DNA from: Serripes groenlandicus
Lineage: Eukaryota > Mollusca > Bivalvia > Cardiida > Cardiidae
Assembly: GCA_031761405.1 (NCBI GenBank)
Contig: JASEVX010000005.1
Coordinates: 36,595,198 to 36,659,197, forward strand
Direction of reading: 5' to 3'
DNA: 64,000 nt
The notes beneath the pieces were generated by a model. The model did no database searches, was not told where the DNA came from, and saw nothing but the letters and a program-made list of their open reading frames with translations. Every line of letters starts with the position of its first letter. Positions within the stretch are counted from its first letter, which is position 1. A program made the position numbers and the translations under genes. Below are positions 32,678 to 41,335 of this stretch, piece by piece.

Positions 32678-33479
32678 TATATATTCACGAAGCAACAGTA
32701 TGCTGATGTACCATTAATATATACTTAAAGAAGAATCAAATACACATTAGCTAAAATAAATTTAGCATTTGTAATCACCTTACCCATATGCTATAACAAT
32801 TATTGTTTGATTTCAACCCCTTTTCACATGAACAAATATAAATAACTGAACAAGAGACATCTATACATTACCAAATATTCATAAACAAGAAACATATATA
32901 CATGAATATCAGGTAGAGATATAAATCTTGCTGGTGCCATGGCTAAATTGCTGTGTATCAAAGTACATTCAAACGTATGTCTTTGTGACGATAACAGTGT
33001 GGTTAAAGAATTTGCTACTACTTTCTTGTTTGAATTGGTATTCAAACACTAATCACAGCGAAGTATAGAAAATAAAGTTACCTGTGTCATGATATCAATT
33101 ACATGTATCTGCCATGACGATTCAGACAGAATATTAGCCGAGGGATTTTTTTTAAGAAGTACATATCATTATGATCACCCTATCTACTACAAGCTATCAG
33201 AATTTCAAGAACATCTGTGAAGCCGATTTTCAGTAAATCAGAATGCCGGTTTAGATGTCGCGCGTTGGAACGGATATTGCGATATTTTAGCTGAAACGCA
33301 GTTAGCGGAATTAAAATTGACAATCTTTTTTTCACAATAATCATCATTTTGATGGTATCATGAAATCTACTCCCTACTTAAAATGGATATTTTAATTTTA
33401 TTACTTCCCTAATAGTTATTTTATTACAAATTACAGGATAATCATACTTGGAAATCTGTGTATATCTATAACATATAAA
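32678..33479. other. Intergenic, nothing recognised
   Basis: AT-rich, with no repeat ends or protein-like frames. Confidence 0.4.
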
Positions 33480-33737
33480 CGAGGGGTGATCCAAAAGTAA
33501 TAGGATTTGTTTAGTAATTCGTGTATTAGTTAATACATAATTAGTAAATTCATACCATATGTATATTTGTTTTTGCTCTACCTTACAGCGAATAAATATT
33601 TCTAATATTGTCATTAGTTCAGTTATTAATCGTTGTCAAAGAAACGAATTGAGGCATAGGCTGGCCACAGCGTATTTACGTACCAGTTTAAGCTGTGTAT
33701 ATTTCACATATACACAAACAAAAGATACCGAAAGACA

Positions 33738-33832
33738 TTAAATTACTAGGAAATAAAGTATCAATAAATTACTATGAAACAAAATATCAATCAATTACTA
33801 TGCACCAAAATGTCAATCAATTACTAAACATA
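33738..33832. repeat. Short tandem repeat, unit about 31 bp, three copies
   Basis: AATTACTAGGAAATAAAGTA, AATTACTATGAAACAAAATA and AATTACTATGCACCAAAATG follow each other with TCAATAA or TCAATCA between. Confidence 0.7.
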
Positions 33833-34083
33833 ATTTAAATTCACAAACAGAAACTAGAAACTGTTTGTCACTGATCAGCAAACAGTGCAGAGTTGGATAA
33901 AACTACACAGATGTGCTCTCTGGTCGATTTTTCTCCAACTTGGCTAATGAAAAAAAATATAGAACCGAAACTGTCGCGATCGTCTTTAAATAAAAACAAA
34001 TAGCACGAATTATATACAATTATATATATAATATCTTCACTCATCCCTCGATTAGGGTTGAAATATCCTAAAATGATGTGCTC

Positions 34084-34820
34084 AAATGCCGGGGATGCGC
34101 AACATTCAAACAGATCACATGAGGCAATGCCCCGCAGGTCGAATGCACATTATTCAAACAGGTCACACGCGGCAATGCCCGGCAGGTTGAATGTACAACA
34201 TTCAAACAGGTCACACGCGTCAATGCCCCGAAGGTCGAATGTACAACATTCAAACAGGTCACACGCGTCCGTGCCCCGCAGGTCGAATGCGCAACATTCA
34301 AACAGATCACATGCGGCAATGCCACGCAGGTCGAATGTACATCATTCAAACATGTCACACGCGTCAATGCCCCGCAGGTTGAATGTACATCATTCAAACA
34401 TGTCACACGCGGCAATGCCCCGCAGGTTGAATGTACATCATTCAAACATGTCACACGCGTCAATGCCCCGCAGGTTGAATGTACATCATTCAAACATGTC
34501 ACACGCGGCAATGCCCCGCAGGTTGAATGTACATCATTCAAACATGTCACACGCGGCAATGCCCCGCAGGTTGAATGTACATCATTTAAACATGTCACAT
34601 GCGACAATGCCCCGCAGGTTGAATGTACATCATTCAAACATGTCACAAGCGACAATGCCCCGCAGGTTGAATGTACATCATTCAAACATGTCACACGCGG
34701 CAATGCCCCGCAGGTTGAATGTACATCATTCAAACATGTCACACGCGACAATGCCCCGCAGGTTAAATGCACAACATTCAAACAGATCACATGCGGCCAT
34801 GCCCCGTTGGTCGAATGCAC
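34084..34820. repeat. 48-bp minisatellite, about 15 units
   Basis: Each unit contains CATTCAAACATGTCACACGC, then CAATGCCCCGCAGGTTGAAT. Edge units differ more than central ones, as in arrays that grow from the middle. Because 48 is divisible by three and the unit lacks stops in some frames, long frames open on both strands (255 codons forward, 250 reverse). They are not evidence of a gene. The array lies between the transposase stop and the left mariner end. Confidence 0.9.
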
Positions 34821-35874
34821 TTTGACGTCGTCAACATAACGTCAATTCTTTTCAAAGTAACTACCTTGGGCTGCCACACATGTTCGATGTCTCTCTACCC
34901 ACTGTTCATACACGCGCCTGAACCATTCTTCCGGGTAAGTAAACTGTGATTCTCCCCGTAGCCCAGACAGGCATGTGATCTGTTTTCCCTTTAATTTACT
35001 CTTTAACTTTGGGAATAGGGAAAAAGTCACAAGGCACCAGGTCCGATGAGTAAAGCAGGTGAGTAGAATTTCTGCCTTCAACATAATTTGAAATGTTGTC
35101 TCTACTTTCCGAGATGCATGTGCTGAGGCGTTGTCCAGAATAACATATCCCCTACGTACCCGTTCGGTCTCTTCGAGCTGAGAGCTCTAGTAAGATGTCG
35201 TCTGAGAACATGAAACATAAGTTTGGAAACGTAGGCTTGTCATGTCAGGGGTAAACAATAAGTTATTTGTATATAGATCTGCAGTGAGTATTTTTTCTTC
35301 AATATCTATCATGATATTTTTTTCTTTTAATTTATTTTATGAAACATTCAATAAATATTAAAAAAAATAAAAAATGCCATACAAGAAGCTCACCATCGAA
35401 TAGTAACTGGCATTCATAGTCTGGCCCGGAACGGCATGAATCAAGATAACACCTCGAATGTCGAAGAAGACAATACATATATGCTTTCCCAGTGAACAAC
35501 AGGTTTTTGCTTTCTTCGGTGGTGGGGATCCACGTGATTTCCATGGTATGGACCTTGATTCTTGTTTTGTCTCTGGATCATAATGAAATAACCTTGTTTC
35601 ATCAGTTGTTAAGAAATTAATTCCCTTCCCGCTGATAACATGCGAGAAACCGTTTTGATCCTGCTTCGCTTCGTTCTTTCTCTTCAGTTTTCAAAAGTCT
35701 TGGAACCCAGCGAGCACACAAACGGTTCATTTTCCCTGTTCATGTTTTAATTTTCTTTGGACAGTTCCGTATCCAATATCAAGTTCATTACATATCTCAT
35801 AAATATTGATGCATCTATCTTTATCAACGAGATAGTGTACTTGATAACGTCACTTTTTGTTGATTTTTACACTG

Positions 35875-36085
35875 GCCTGCCTGACCGTTTATGGACTCTG
35901 CGTAAAGTATCAACCCGGATCAGCATAAGCATGCCGGACGGGCTTACTCGGATAGACACTTTTTGCCTCCTGGTGATTTTCTGTTTCAGCAATTATTACT
36001 CTATACCTCTACCCCCCCCCCCCCCCCCCCCCCGAAACGGAATGTGTCGGCCCGGATTAGCCTGTGCGGACTGCGCAGAGGCCAT
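35875..36085. mobile_element. MITE-2 inserted in the mariner transposase
   Basis: GACTCTGCGTAAAGTATCAA, CCGGATCAGCATAAGCATG and the GGAATGTGTCGGCCCGG block belong to MITE-2. A run of 22 C at 36012-36033 has grown where other copies have a few mixed bases. Confidence 0.75.
36012..36033. repeat. Poly-C run, 22 bases
   Basis: Twenty-two uninterrupted C bases; the minus strand is G22 and could form a G-quadruplex. Confidence 0.9.
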
Positions 36086-36459
36086 TATTTTGGTCTGTGC
36101 CATTTGTAAACCAATGAACGGCAGACAGAATGCTTTTCATAATCTTTAAATAGCATTGGCACTTTTCCCAAGGTTGACACAAAACTGTATAACACTGAGC
36201 ACGCTGTTTCTATTTTCCTCCGACGCCATTTTCTTGAGGCTACGCTAAACGCCCTAGTGACTGTAAGATGCTTGGATTTCTTAGGACTGCGTGTGCAATA
36301 CCTATGAAAAAGTTGTAACGTAACGTTAATGACATCACTTCAATTTATTGAAAACATGTTAATTAATTAACTGTATCTGAAAGTTTCATGTATGTAAGAC
36401 TACATACACAAATATTCAAATCATGTTACTTTTCCTACGAACCTTTGGATAGCCCCTCG

Positions 36460-37205
36460 TAGAAGTTATATAAACGCATATGTAACCATAATAGTTCCCA
36501 TAAACATTGCGGTTAAGTTTGGTACAGATTGGATAAACATGTGTGCGGACAAAGATAAGTTAGTAATATTTAATTATTTAAAAGGTCAAGATTAAATCGT
36601 GAAACACGAACGCGCTTACTAAAATAAATATTGTGAAATACTATTGGATACCATCTGGCCTTAAGTTTATTCAATTTTTACCAATCCTCCAAAAGAACAA
36701 ATTCCCGACCCAAACCAATTAAGCGTTCTATCCCCTTCCCAGAATCCAACATTCCCCCAAGCCAGAATATCCTCTTCCCCCCTCCACCATCACACACTTC
36801 TCCCAACCAACTAACTCCTCTTCAATGTATCCCACATTCCCTTGTCCCATATAACCCGACTGTTGTTGACGGTATGACTGTCGTTCCCATGGTCTTCATC
36901 TTTTAAGGTCGAAGTATTGCTTTCTCGAATTTTTATACGACTTCTAGATCTTTTTGAAACCGTTCAAAGCTTTCTGTTGCTCCTACTTTCTTCAAGATTG
37001 TATTCATAAGCATTTCATATTTGGCAATTATATTCAGCTTAAACTTTAAAATGTTTATGTTACCCATACTATTTGGAATATATATATGCAAATACATTAT
37101 GTCTCATGAATTCTTTGGTACTTTCGTTTTGCATACACATAACTAACATTTTCCTCGATACAGACGACATAGGATGACAACTTTTAAACTTTTTTTTATT
37201 TTACA
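36460..37205. other. Intergenic, with a G-poor pyrimidine-rich segment
   Basis: From about 36660 to 36870 the plus strand is very low in G and rich in C, A and T (CCAATCCTCC, TTCCCCCCTCCACCATC). Nothing else is recognised. Confidence 0.4.
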
Positions 37206-37403
37206 TCTATGCGAAACAAGATGATTTCAGCTTATATGAACCACGCCCGATATCTGCTTCCTGGAAACATATCAAGTACTCGCGCCATTTGTGCGGAAAA
37301 TTACCAATGGCATGAACCAGTTCATCACGGGATGCGATCCCGGGACCTTTTATACGAAAGGCCGACGGTCTACCACTGCAACACTGCACCACTGTCTTCC
37401 CCT
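37206..37403 (-). mobile_element. SINE-E copy
   Basis: The minus strand has GGTGCAGTGTTGCAGTGGTAG, TCGTATAAAAGGTCCCGGG and a tail matching GCTTTCTGCG-type SINE-E sequence worn to GGTTCATATAAGCTG. The B box is degenerate (GGGATCGCATCCC). Confidence 0.6.
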
Positions 37404-38929
37404 TCAATATTTACAACTCAATTCAAAATTAGTCTTTAAAAAAAAAAAAATATATATATATATAATAAAAGGGCCTGTTTACCGTTATCTTAGACAGTCA
37501 ACAGTCTCTTGTCGTTTGTGCTGCAGACATTTGAGTCACGATTCGAGAAAACTGAACTTCGAGCCTTTTCGACCATAGAATATCAAGATCAGTTTACGAC
37601 TAGTGGTTCGTAGGCGTAAGTCAAAATCAATATTCCCATTAATTTAGTCTCATCTGAATCCAAGCCTACAACGTTCGCGCAGTATTCACATAAAAGTTCC
37701 AGAAGGGGTTGACATACAGTGTACATGTTAATAGGACGGCCAGTTCAACTAATCATACGCTTCCTGTCGTCACTTGGTATCTCGCACCAGTAGGGTAATC
37801 AATAGGTAATGTGTATGAACTTTGCAAAACTTTGCTATACCGTCTTTCCAAAAATTGTGTCCAGAGTGGATTTTTCGATGCAGTCACGATTCTGCTACGT
37901 TTTGATTGGATGCAAAGTAAATATCGAAACAAACAAAAACTTCTAGAGGAAATATTTAAATATGATAATACGTACTCGAAAAGGGAACGAGCACAAGTAA
38001 TTGTATGTGTGATCATTTCCGTTTAATAACAATCGTCGTCTATTTCAAAAACTCATTTATTAAGGGTGTTTTGGCTTTCCGGAAGTTACAAATCAGAATT
38101 CCTGTAATATGACGTCATAGTATGACGTCATTCTTCTAGCGTAACGCAAATGATGAATAAATAACCAAAAGGAAAACGACAGAAATGATAGGAAGGGTTA
38201 GTTTGACTTGTCACAAATGTAGTTCCGTAAATTATGGAATCGTTACATTTGAAGAACTTTGTGAAGGGCAAGTTGATTATTTGTTGTACCTGTCATCATA
38301 ATTTCATGGATTTAAAACATATTTTAAAGTTAAATATAAGCTTAACCTGATGATGATTTTTATTTTCTTTGCTTAGGGCGGTAGGACTCGTAAATGACGT
38401 AAATAACTGATCTTGTTGCAAGCAAGGGGCTAACTGCAGTTCACGGGGAATTATTTACCGATCACAAAAGTTAATAAATGTTTACCCGAAATAGGTAGCA
38501 CGTATACTCATATTAATTCCATCATTATAATTATTGGAAGCTGAACGCAAAGGTAAAGTCAATAAATTATTTCTTTCAATTTCAGGACATTTCTTGTATG
38601 TTTTGGGCCACGGGATTGAGTCGTATTCTTTGTCATATTGTAAACGTTAAGAGATATATGGATCGGTTTGCATATTATTGTTATTAATCTTTCGCTTTAC
38701 GCTCACGAAAACTAATGCTATGTATAAATAATTATAATTTACGCTTTAAAAAATGACGTAAGCAAATCATTATTCTAACAATATTATCTCTTCTATACAC
38801 TATTTTTGGCTGTTGAAATTCCCTCAAGCGTATTTTTCATACAATGTTTCTTAGTGCGCATGCGTTACTACGATGGACTTGACATTTTATGAATGAAGTC
38901 ACGAGCTTTTGTTGTAAATGCCGTTTGGA
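37404..38929. other. Intergenic, nothing coding recognised
   Basis: It has an A-run with a TATA microsatellite at 37438-37470 and two perfect TGACGTCA sites at 38110-38117 and 38123-38130. Overlapping short frames at 37753-38026 lack any domain. Confidence 0.4.
38110..38130. promoter_or_regulatory. Pair of CRE-type TGACGTCA palindromes
   Basis: TGACGTCA occurs at 38110-38117 and 38123-38130, 13 bp apart, in the duplicated word TATGACGTCAT. This is the consensus for CREB/ATF factors. Whether it is used is unknown; no gene starts nearby on current evidence. Confidence 0.35.
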
Positions 38930-39055
38930 AATTTGTAACGGTGACGTAATTGTTTTAAATGACGTAATTCACGTGCTTTACCAACATTTTTGACGCGATT
39001 GAAAACGTTGTGTAAGAATGAGACAGTAACAAATTGCCCATGATGAGTTTAAAGG
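38930..39055. repeat. Dispersed repeat shared with 44034-44175
   Basis: GGTGACGTAATTGTTTTAAATG, quoted here in part, then CACGTGCTTTACCAACATTT, GAGACAGTAACAAATTGCCC and ATGATGAGT occur in the same order in ARL13B intron 2. Confidence 0.65.
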
Positions 39056-39835
39056 CGTATGCTACATTTTTTTCACCAAAAAAATCCCAATCATAGAATT
39101 CCTTTATTCTTTATATTTGATTAGTACATACAATAACTGGTTGAAATAAGAAAAATTATATATTTTGTAATCGATCTTAAAAAAAAAATGGCCTTTCAAT
39201 GACATGACCAATTTCATCAAAGGCATTGGCCGAAAACCTAAAACACACAAAATAATTAAAATGAAAACTACAAAATATATTCAAGTTCAAATATAACTTT
39301 ATGTATTGAAGTATTGAATGTATCAATATGAAAAAGGAATTTTTGAGAAAAAAAGGAAAAGGAATATATTAAGCTGTTTTTCAAGGTAGAAGTGGTATCA
39401 CATTTTACCCCCGAAAAAGTTAAAATCATAGAAATTTTCCGTTCTACATTATATCATTTTCTGTAATTATTCATAAACACTAAACATCGTTCACTTTAAT
39501 AGAAAATGCAAAAAAAAAATGTAGATCACCGGACTCCTTTTAGAGTAAAGGGACTTTTTCCTTGCGTTTTCTTAGAAATACAGCAGTTTTGCTTAAAAAA
39601 CAGGCCGTGCTTCAAGGAAAAAGTCGATTAACCAGAAACGGAGTACGGTGACCTATCTTTTTTTTTTTTTTATAAAAGTGAACCATGTTCTCTATTATGT
39701 AGAATGGAAGATTTCTTGAAAAATTGTATGATTTCTAAGAAAACGTAAGAAAAAGCAAGGAAAAAGTTCCTTTACTCTAAAAGGAGTACGGTGACCTATA
39801 TTTTTTTTTGCTATAAACTTCACACCACATTTACC
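39056..39835. repeat. Inverted-repeat element with ATCACCGGACTCC arms
   Basis: GACTCCTTTTAGAGTAAAGG followed by CTTTTTCCTTGCGTTTTC (39530-39575) returns inverted as AAGCAAGGAAAAAG and CCTTTACTCTAAAAGGAGT at 39755-39790. ACGGTGACCTAT occurs twice. The wider arms around GTTCTACATTAT and TTATGTAGAATGGAA pair as well. Confidence 0.65.
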
Positions 39836-39965
39836 TGGAGGTCTGCAGGTGGGAACACGTGAAAAAGCTCTTTTGCTAAGTGATTATTTTAACGATAATA
39901 TTTACGTCGTATATACAAACAGGAAAGCCTAAATTTAAACTTACTTATGTTACATCAATTGCGAA

Positions 39966-40115
39966 ACAAACTTTCAGCTTAGGCTATATTAACCACGCTC
40001 GATGCATGTTCCCCGTAGACCTAACCAGTCCTCGCGCCGCTTGTAAAGGCAGACACCGGGACGTTTGGTACGAGATGCCCTCGCTCTACCACTGCACCAC
40101 TGTCTTCCACACAAA
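39966..40115 (-). mobile_element. SINE-E copy
   Basis: The minus strand begins GTGGTGCAGTGGTAGAGCG and has a worn B box (GTCCCGGTGTCTG). It shares GCGTGGTTAATATAGCC with the SINE-E tail. Confidence 0.6.
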
Positions 40116-40686
40116 CCACGAGAGCATGTATGCGAACAATGTGAGCTCCGATGAGTCTGTGCATATGCACAAGCTTCACTATCTGCTTACAGTTAGAAAT
40201 AGGCCTACAATTGATGTAACTTCTGACGAAAAGCAAGAAGTGTAGCCCGACTTATTTCAATATCATACCCCTAAATACCGGATGCCAAAATGAGAATCAA
40301 CAAGACCCATTTTATTAATAACGTGGCTCTTTTGTGGCCTTTTTCGAGAGTGTAAGCCTACATATTTTTCTCTCCAAATGATATGGAGGTAAACAGAGTA
40401 GAGATATCAATCGAATAGCCTATTTTAAAATAGACCCCGTGCTGAAATAAGAACTTAGTATATAAAGTAAAATGTTATTACACTAAGAGCGCTGGTATTG
40501 GATAGTGCTATTTCTATAATAGGTTGACCTATGTCTATTTCATAGAATGTACATGTGATCTTAATGACAAGAGTGGTCTTAATGATAAAACTCCAACTGT
40601 TTCGTCAAAAGCTTTAGGCATTGTACAAGTTTCTAATTGGTTACTATTTCCATGACGAAAATTGAATTTTAAAAAAGAACAAAAAT
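40116..40686. other. Intergenic, nothing recognised
   Basis: No repeat ends or protein-like frames. The segment leads into the tRNA-Leu terminator. Confidence 0.4.
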
Positions 40687-40769
40687 TAGTACGGGTGGGG
40701 TTCGAACCCACGCGGACATTCGTCCATTGGAACTTAAGTCCAACGCCTTAACCACTCGGCCACCGTACT
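40687..40769 (-). tRNA. tRNA-Leu (anticodon UAA)
   Basis: The minus strand folds as an 83-nt class II tRNA. Acceptor AGTACGG pairs with CCGTACT, the D arm is GCC-GAGTGGTTAA-GGC, and the anticodon arm is TTGGA-CTTAAGT-TCCAA with anticodon TAA. The long variable arm GGAC-GAAT-GTCC and T arm GTGGG-TTCGAAC-CCCAC follow, with discriminator A as in leucine tRNAs. The internal A box (GGCCGAGTGG) and B box (GGTTCGAACCC) match RNA polymerase III promoters. AATTTTTG directly downstream is a T-run terminator. Unlike the tRNA-like SINE heads, every stem here pairs perfectly and no SINE body follows, so this looks like a working gene. Confidence 0.95.
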
Positions 40770-40959
40770 GCTAGTGACAGCCGGCCAGAGTTATATTTAT
40801 AAATGATGTAGAATAATGAACTGCACGCGATATAACATTTAGGTGTGAAATGTGTCTGTCATCTTTCCTTAAATTATAATTTAAAATAATTGTGCTTTGT
40901 GAAAAACATATGTGCATCTTTATTTCTATTCATTTAAACCCGGAAACACGGGACTTTGT

Positions 40960-40972
40960 GTTCCGTGGAGAC
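40960..40972. promoter_or_regulatory. Imperfect RFX X-box-like site upstream of ARL13B
   Basis: GTTCCGTGGAGAC has a good right half-site (GGAGAC fits RRNRAC) but an imperfect left one. It lies 305 bp before the ATG. Ciliary genes are commonly RFX targets, so the site is worth noting, but the match is weak. Confidence 0.25.
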
Positions 40973-41004
40973 GATTCCAAACGAACGTAAACAACTTGTC
41001 GTAT

Positions 41005-41018
41005 CCAAGATGGCCGCC
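41005..41018. promoter_or_regulatory. YY1-like core promoter motif
   Basis: CCAAGATGGCCGCC contains the AAGATGGC core bound by YY1 in many TATA-less promoters. It lies 259 bp before the ARL13B ATG, a plausible place for the transcription start. Confidence 0.4.
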
Positions 41019-41276
41019 ACCAGAATTTCCATTTGTCGGGGAATAAAAGAATAACTAAAACGTATTTTACATGGAATTAACCCTGTTTGAAACATTTTAT
41101 TATATCGCTGAAACAGATGAGTTAAAAATCTCTTTTGGGAGCACGACAATGCTAAATATGAACCTTTAAGGCTTCACTTTTGCCTGTTTTGAAGTAAATA
41201 TTTTCGTTTTCAAAAATTGAATATTGTCTGTTTTAGAACTTCCAGAAAATATTTACAAATCTTCTACCGACCGCTG

Positions 41277-41335
41277 ATGTTCAGTCTGATGGGGAACTGC
41301 TGTTCTTGTATACGACGGAAACGTCAACCGAAGAG
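41277..41335 (+). CDS. ARL13B: ARL13B exon 1, residues 1-20
   Basis: ATGTTCAGTCTGATGG to the donor AAGAG|GTGAAT. It encodes MFSLMGNCCSCIRRKRQPK, the lipid-anchor N-terminus. This first ATG is chosen because MFSLM is conserved in animals. Confidence 0.92.

Larger units (their letters stand above)
34842..36229 (-). pseudogene. Mariner transposase, D,D34D type, frameshifted
   Basis: On the minus strand an ATG at 36227-36229 opens MASEENRNSVLSVIQFCVNLGK, shown here only as the helix-turn-helix start, and LVYKWHRPK follows in a shifted frame. A MITE-2 (35875-36085) then splits the gene. Beyond it come the second DNA-binding helix (DIGYGTVQRKL), CARWVPRLL, the first catalytic Asp in TTDETRLFHYDPETKQ, a VFFDIRGVILIHAVPG block, the second Asp in VILDNASAHAS and the third in SSDLVPCDFF, with LFPKLK one frame away. 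It ends EWFRRVYEQWVERHRTC. At least three frame changes and internal stops make it inactive. Confidence 0.85.
33480..36459 (-). mobile_element. Decayed mariner-type transposon enlarged by insertions
   Basis: Ends CGAGGGGTGATCCAAA (left) and, read inward from the right, CGAGGGGCTATCCAAA are inverted repeats of mariner type. The minus strand between them carries a broken mariner transposase. Typical mariners are about 1.3 kb; this one is 2.98 kb because it also holds a 48-bp minisatellite, a MITE-2 and AT-rich filler. A TA sits near each end, but the exact duplication is blurred by one or two bases. Confidence 0.85.

Noticed and set aside
34058..34825. A 255-codon forward and a 250-codon reverse open frame
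   Set aside because: Both arise from a 48-bp tandem unit without stops in those frames; there is no domain, and the array is within a transposon.
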